Assembly: GCA_035566535.1 (NCBI GenBank)
Contig: DATMRA010000016.1
Location: 1 to 7,388 of the forward strand
Length of the DNA stretch: 7,388 bases
Direction of reading: 5' to 3'
From: JAFARE01 sp035566535
Lineage (GTDB): Bacteria; Chloroflexota; Dormibacteria; Aeolococcales; Aeolococcaceae
In this document: positions 6,306 to 7,388 of the stretch, piece after piece
Layout of the letters: every line of letters starts with the position of its first letter
How positions within the stretch are numbered: position 1 is the first letter of the stretch
Notes under the pieces: generated by a model
The model's database searches: none
What the model was told of the DNA's origin: nothing
Seen by the model: the letters and a program-made list of their open reading frames with translations, nothing else
Translations under genes and position numbers: made by a program

Positions 6306-6933
6306 CGGCCAGCTCCGCAAAGGCCGCCCGCGCAGTGCGAACGTAGCGCCGCACCAGCTCGGCGTCCTTGCGTCCAGGGGCCGACTCCAGACCGCTGGAC
6401 GCGTCGACGCCCTCCGGCTGCACCGCGATGATGGCGTCGCGCACGTTGTCCGGACCGAGCCCTCCCGCGAGGATGACCCGGCGGTGAGCGGCGACCTCGG
6501 TTGCCACCGCGGTGTTCAGGCGCACGCCGGTTCCCCCCGGCAGCTCTCCCTCAGGAGCTCCCGAGTCGAGCAGCACCAGGCAGTCCGGCCACCACTGCAG
6601 CGTCAACGCCGCTTCGCTGGTCTGTACGTTGAAGCCACGGATGACCGGAACTGCGCAGGCTGACACGAAGTCTGCGTCGACATCGCCGTGCACCTGCACA
6701 GCGCTCAGCCCGTACCGAGACGCTGCGTCCTCACAGGCGCCGACACTTGGGGCGACAAAGACGCCCACCAGGTCGGCTCGGCCTCGCACGGCCGCGGCCA
6801 CGCGCAGAGCCGACTCGTCGTCCACGAACCGTGGACTCCGCGGTTCGAAAACGAGGCCGAGCCAATCGGCGCCGCTCTCGATGGCCACCTCGGCCACATC
6901 CGGGTCGCGCACGCCGCAGACCTTCACGATCAT
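6295..6933 (-). CDS. trpF: Phosphoribosylanthranilate isomerase
   Basis: A 212-aa TIM-barrel enzyme that performs the Amadori rearrangement of N-(5-phosphoribosyl)anthranilate to the carboxyphenylamino-deoxyribulose phosphate used by TrpC. It begins MIVKVCGVRDPD, where Cys6 is the catalytic general base; the general acid Asp123 is in VLLDSGAP. Other family marks are FEPRSPRFV (29-37), VQVHGD (79-84), GGTG (133-136), ILAGGLGPDNV (154-164) and GVDASSGLE with PGRKD (175-190), the phosphate-binding end. The ATG at 6933-6931 overlaps the trpC stop as ATGA and gives the family-standard N-terminus; the frame is open upstream to 7098, but that part is antiparallel-frame noise inside trpC. It is a separate protein here, not fused to TrpC. 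The 3' end overlaps trpB by 11 nt. Confidence 0.96.
   Translation of the reverse strand: MIVKVCGVRDPDVAEVAIESGADWLGLVFEPRSPRFVDDESALRVAAAVRGRADLVGVFVAPSVGACEDAASRYGLSAVQVHGDVDADFVSACAVPVIRGFNVQTSEAALTLQWWPDCLVLLDSGAPEGELPGGTGVRLNTAVATEVAAHRRVILAGGLGPDNVRDAIIAVQPEGVDASSGLESAPGRKDAELVRRYVRTARAAFAELAGDS
6313..6316 (-). promoter_or_regulatory. Ribosome binding site deciding the trpB start
   Basis: On the minus strand GGAG (within GCGGAGCT) is followed by 7 nt and the GTG at 6305-6303. The competing in-frame TTG at 6320 lies upstream of this site, so the site favours the GTG. It sits inside the last codons of trpF. Confidence 0.55.
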
Positions 6934-7388
6934 GGGCGAGCATCCGCGGCCGCTCGCGCGGCGGCGACCATCGCGGCGCACGCGTCTCGGGGCGAGGCTG
7001 CGCGCAATAGCGCCTCGCCGACGAGCACGGCGTCGGCTCCGTCGGAGACCAGCCGTGCTGCGTCCGCCGGCGTGCGAACGCCTGACTCGGCCACGCACAC
7101 CACGCTGTCGGGAACATGGTGGCGCAGGCGCGCGAACGTCGACAGGTCGGTGGTGAGCGTGCGCAGGTCGCGATTGTTGATCCCGATGCAGCCTGCACCC
7201 GCGGCCAGCGCGCGCTGCACCTCAGTGACGTCGTGCACCTCGACGATCGCCTGCGCGCTGCAGCGCTGCACCGCGGCGAGACACTCGTCCAGCTCCTCCG
7301 TGTCGAGCAGCGCGACGATGAGCAGCACCCAGTCGGCCCCTGCTACGCGCGCCTCCGCAACCTGGAGAGCATCGATCACGAAGTCCTT
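6930..7388 (-). CDS. trpC: Indole-3-glycerol phosphate synthase, C-terminal part (5' end beyond window)
   Basis: The visible 152 codons are the C-terminal portion of a TIM barrel that ring-closes carboxyphenylamino-deoxyribulose phosphate to indole-3-glycerol phosphate. The reading frame enters at the window edge with KDFVIDALQVAEAR, the family's KDF(I/V)ID signature containing a catalytic lysine. It continues through GADWVLLIVALL, IVEVHD (with its catalytic Glu), GINNRDLRT, VAESGVRTPADA and AVLVGEALLRA, the last forming the phosphate site. TrpC proteins are about 260 residues, so roughly 110 N-terminal residues are missing because the window ends, not because the gene is broken. The GTG at 7379 is an internal Val codon in the conserved motif and not a start. 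The stop TGA (6932-6930) overlaps the trpF ATG. Genes upstream (perhaps trpD, trpG or trpE) and the operon promoter lie outside. Confidence 0.95.
   Translation of the reverse strand, partial: KDFVIDALQVAEARVAGADWVLLIVALLDTEELDECLAAVQRCSAQAIVEVHDVTEVQRALAAGAGCIGINNRDLRTLTTDLSTFARLRHHVPDSVVCVAESGVRTPADAARLVSDGADAVLVGEALLRAASPRDACAAMVAAARAAADARP

Noticed and set aside
6306..6320. TTG start for trpB.
   Set aside because: It adds five residues before the usual N-terminus and sits upstream of the GGAG that correctly spaces the GTG at 6305. It remains possible but less likely.
5073..6431. A 452-codon open frame on the plus strand opposite trpA and trpB.
   Set aside because: It is wholly antisense to two unmistakable genes, is rich in Arg, Ala and His, and shows no recognisable motif. 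Long antisense frames are usual in GC-rich coding DNA.
6934..7098. N-terminal extension of TrpF.
   Set aside because: It is out-of-frame trpC sequence. MIVKVCG at 6933 is the standard TrpF beginning and forms an ATGA overlap with the trpC stop.
1..7388. Search for mobile elements, CRISPR arrays, tRNAs, riboswitches or a trp leader/attenuator.
   Set aside because: No direct-repeat arrays, transposase motifs, tRNA-like cloverleaf or leader peptide were seen. The trp operon's 5' end is outside the window, so a leader cannot be assessed.

Overview
This window is dense chromosomal core-metabolism DNA from a high-GC bacterium, by eye about two thirds G+C. Eight complete genes and one truncated gene leave only 33 nt and 13 nt of internal intergenic space, plus 48 nt at the left edge. 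There is no tRNA, rRNA, CRISPR array, insertion sequence or phage gene. The lineage cannot be fixed by reading. A MenA-type prenyltransferase implies menaquinone. The Fpg/Nei-type glycosylase has a form I associate with Actinobacteria. The close-packed trp genes would also suit Gemmatimonadota or similar high-GC phyla. I treat the organism as undetermined.

Left part (1-3015): a Nudix-fold hydrolase reads leftward from a GTG at 720. A rightward unit starts 33 nt away at 754: an Fpg/Nei-family DNA glycosylase, then a pyridoxamine-phosphate-oxidase-like flavin-fold protein, then a UbiA-family (MenA-like) polytopic prenyltransferase whose start overlaps the preceding stop (TGATG).

Right part (7388 down to 2999): a leftward tryptophan/shikimate operon, trpC (5' end beyond the window)-trpF-trpB-trpA-aroA. 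Every junction overlaps: ATGA, 11 nt, ATGA and GTGA. TrpC, F, B and A carry out the last steps from carboxyanthranilate-derived intermediates to tryptophan. AroA makes EPSP, the immediate precursor of chorismate. The AroA carries the four motifs used to define class II (CP4-like) EPSP synthases.

The two units converge and overlap by 17 nt at 2999-3015. A perfect 9-bp inverted repeat (2995-3019) holds the aroA stop in one arm and the menA stop in the other, making a candidate bidirectional transcription end inside overlapping coding sequence. I find no undescribed defence, mobile or regulatory system. The more notable points are this stop-codon hairpin, the atypical glycosylase, the class II AroA at the end of a trp operon, and the divergent Nudix/glycosylase pair.
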